From: an uncultured Lysobacteraceae bacterium
GTDB lineage: Bacteria > Pseudomonadota > Gammaproteobacteria > Xanthomonadales > Rhodanobacteraceae
Direction of reading: 5' to 3'
Assembly: GCA_946480705.1 (NCBI GenBank)
Contig: CAMLLF010000186.1
Coordinates: 1 to 7,287 of the forward strand
DNA: 7,287 nt
Both the position numbers and the translations under genes were made by a program. Shown here piece by piece: positions 6,026 through 7,287 of this stretch. Every line of letters begins with the position of its first letter. The stretch's first letter is position 1. Under the pieces are notes generated by a model. The model had not been told where the DNA came from. It made no database searches and was given only the letters and a program-made list of their open reading frames with translations.

Positions 6026-7287
6026 CTACGGCAGAGAGAAGCCGTCGCGAAAGATGCGGTCGATCGCGCCCGCTGCATGGAAATTGTTGCGGGTGTCGCT
6101 TTCGAACAAACTCTCCGGCGCGAACACGACGGCGCGCGGCGTCGCGGCGGCGGCAGTCGGCCATTCGAGCGCACGCATAACACCGGTCAAGCGTAGACGC
6201 GCCCCGGGCAACGCGTTGAAGCGAACCGTGATCTGGCCGTCGCGGACGTCGATCGTGCACTGCGTCTGTCCGCTGCCGCTGCAGACCAGCCCGCTGTGCG
6301 TGCCATGCCATGGCGGGTCGATGACCAGCGTCACGCCTTGCACTGCAGCGTCACCGTCGTAGCGGACGCTGACTCCGAGCGGCAGGTTGGCTCCGGACGC
6401 GAAGGACTCGGGCAACTCGTCGATCTGCACGGAAAGATCGCCGCGCTGCGTTACGGCATAGTCCTGCAGCGCCACACGCAGCGTCGACGGCAACGGCGCG
6501 CGGTCGACCGTTCCCACCTGGACCATCGTGTCGTCCTGATACGGCCGCAGCACGAAGTCCCAGATCGTATGCGGCGTTAGCGGCGTCACGGACGACGGGC
6601 GGTAGAACTGGCCGCCTATCGGGAATCCGTTGTCGAGATCGAAGCGCACGAGAAAGGCCGCGCCAACGAAGCGATCGGTCTGATTGCGGTACAACCAGCC
6701 GCGGCCGCTCGCATCGACGACGAAGTCGGCAAGAATGTCGTTCGGCATCGCTGGATCGTTGCCATGAGCCCAGGCGTAGCGCAGCGCCGATCCATCGGCA
6801 AGCACGCGAAGCAGGCGCGGCGCACTGAGAATGTTCGCGATGCCCGTTTCGACGTTGCCGGCAACCATCACGTCCCCGCCGGCCAGCGGCACGAGCCGGA
6901 TCGCGCGGAAGCGTTCGCCTTCGGCCAGAGGCAGCGAGAGCTCCCAGACCACCTGCCCGGTGCCCGCCGTGCGTTTCGTCACGACGAGGGGTCCGCCGTT
7001 GACCTGAGCGCCGGAGACCGTGAAGAACGCGTTCTCGCCGACCGCAGCCGCGATCAGCGCCGCGGAAGCCGGCACCGGTGACTGCCAGATCGTGTCGCCG
7101 CCCGCACCGTCGAGGCGCTGCAGGTTCGGCGCCGGGAAGTACCGCTCGTACGGCGCAACAACGATGTCGTCTTCGACCGAAATCGCCTGTGCCGGCGCTA
7201 TGAGATCGCCGGCGTTGTGTTCGCGATCGACGAGCATGCGCCCCCAGCGTTCCGCGCCGTCGCTGCCCGCGAAGCGCCAAGCCTGCT
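6026..7287 (-). CDS. Probable secreted protein with propeller-like region and C-terminal DUF11-like domain (5' end outside the window)
   Basis: The frame runs off the right edge, leaving 419 visible C-terminal residues; the ATG at 7237 is internal, since similar sequence (QAWRFAGSDGAERWG) continues before it. Visible residues 1 to about 270 contain loose repeats of the PQQ-type beta-propeller pattern, in which a Gly-rich turn is followed by Trp (GSDGAERWG, GAGGDTIWQS, TAGTGQVVWEL). Residues about 282-405 resemble a DUF11 / surface-repeat Ig-like domain: GDLSVQID opening, a cysteine pair (335 and 343), an LPGARLRLTG strand, and the closing DTRNNF that corresponds to the usual DPNxANN. The C-terminus is DRIFRDGFSLP. 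Such proteins are normally exported, but the signal peptide would be outside the window. No enzymatic motif is visible; the function is unknown. Confidence 0.8.
   Translation of the reverse strand, partial: QAWRFAGSDGAERWGRMLVDREHNAGDLIAPAQAISVEDDIVVAPYERYFPAPNLQRLDGAGGDTIWQSPVPASAALIAAAVGENAFFTVSGAQVNGGPLVVTKRTAGTGQVVWELSLPLAEGERFRAIRLVPLAGGDVMVAGNVETGIANILSAPRLLRVLADGSALRYAWAHGNDPAMPNDILADFVVDASGRGWLYRNQTDRFVGAAFLVRFDLDNGFPIGGQFYRPSSVTPLTPHTIWDFVLRPYQDDTMVQVGTVDRAPLPSTLRVALQDYAVTQRGDLSVQIDELPESFASGANLPLGVSVRYDGDAAVQGVTLVIDPPWHGTHSGLVCSGSGQTQCTIDVRDGQITVRFNALPGARLRLTGVMRALEWPTAAAATPRAVVFAPESLFESDTRNNFHAAGAIDRIFRDGFSLP

Noticed and set aside
5214..6362. A 382-codon plus-strand frame across the GH18 end, the small exported gene and the DUF11-like gene
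   Set aside because: It overlaps three better-supported genes and has Arg/Pro/Ser-rich composition without domains.

Overview
The window is about 7.3 kb of uniformly high-GC DNA with dense genes, short gaps and the usual high-GC codon pattern. It looks chromosomal. The gene types suggest a gammaproteobacterium of the Lysobacterales (Xanthomonadales): an ECF sigma factor of the kinase-linked type, a secreted GH18 enzyme, and a DUF11-like secreted protein ending in an IFxDGF tag. That placement is an inference from protein style. No rRNA or marker gene supports it. I see no mobile element, CRISPR array, tRNA or rRNA.

Left part, + strand: the 3' end of a TPR protein (3-671), a zinc-type homocysteine S-methyltransferase family enzyme (814-1773), and a 14-TM drug/H+ antiporter of the DHA2 family (1854-3434). 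The gap between the last two holds a GC-rich hairpin and a 13-bp palindrome that covers the transporter start codon, so the transporter may be controlled separately from the gene before it.

Middle: the transporter converges on a minus-strand ECF sigma factor (3471-4025) across a 36-bp gap with a hairpin. No anti-sigma factor is next to the sigma gene. The sigma gene and the GH18 gene diverge across 290 bp. The sigma-proximal half of that gap carries two long inverted repeats (4058-4091 and 4103-4131), the strongest non-coding structure in the window.

Right part: the GH18 chitinase-like secreted enzyme (4316-5443) is followed after 14 bp by a small exported helical protein of unknown function (5458-5994); the two probably form an operon. 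They converge on a minus-strand gene, cut by the window edge, for a probable secreted protein with a propeller-like region and a C-terminal DUF11-like Ig domain (6026-7287). A 9-bp inverted repeat (5978-6009) spans the junction and could end both transcripts. The 142-bp gap at 672-813 shows only a good Shine-Dalgarno near its end.

The genes do not form one obvious pathway. The best leads are the sigma factor with its missing acidic motif and structured upstream region, and the short IFxxxF tag shared by the two secreted proteins.
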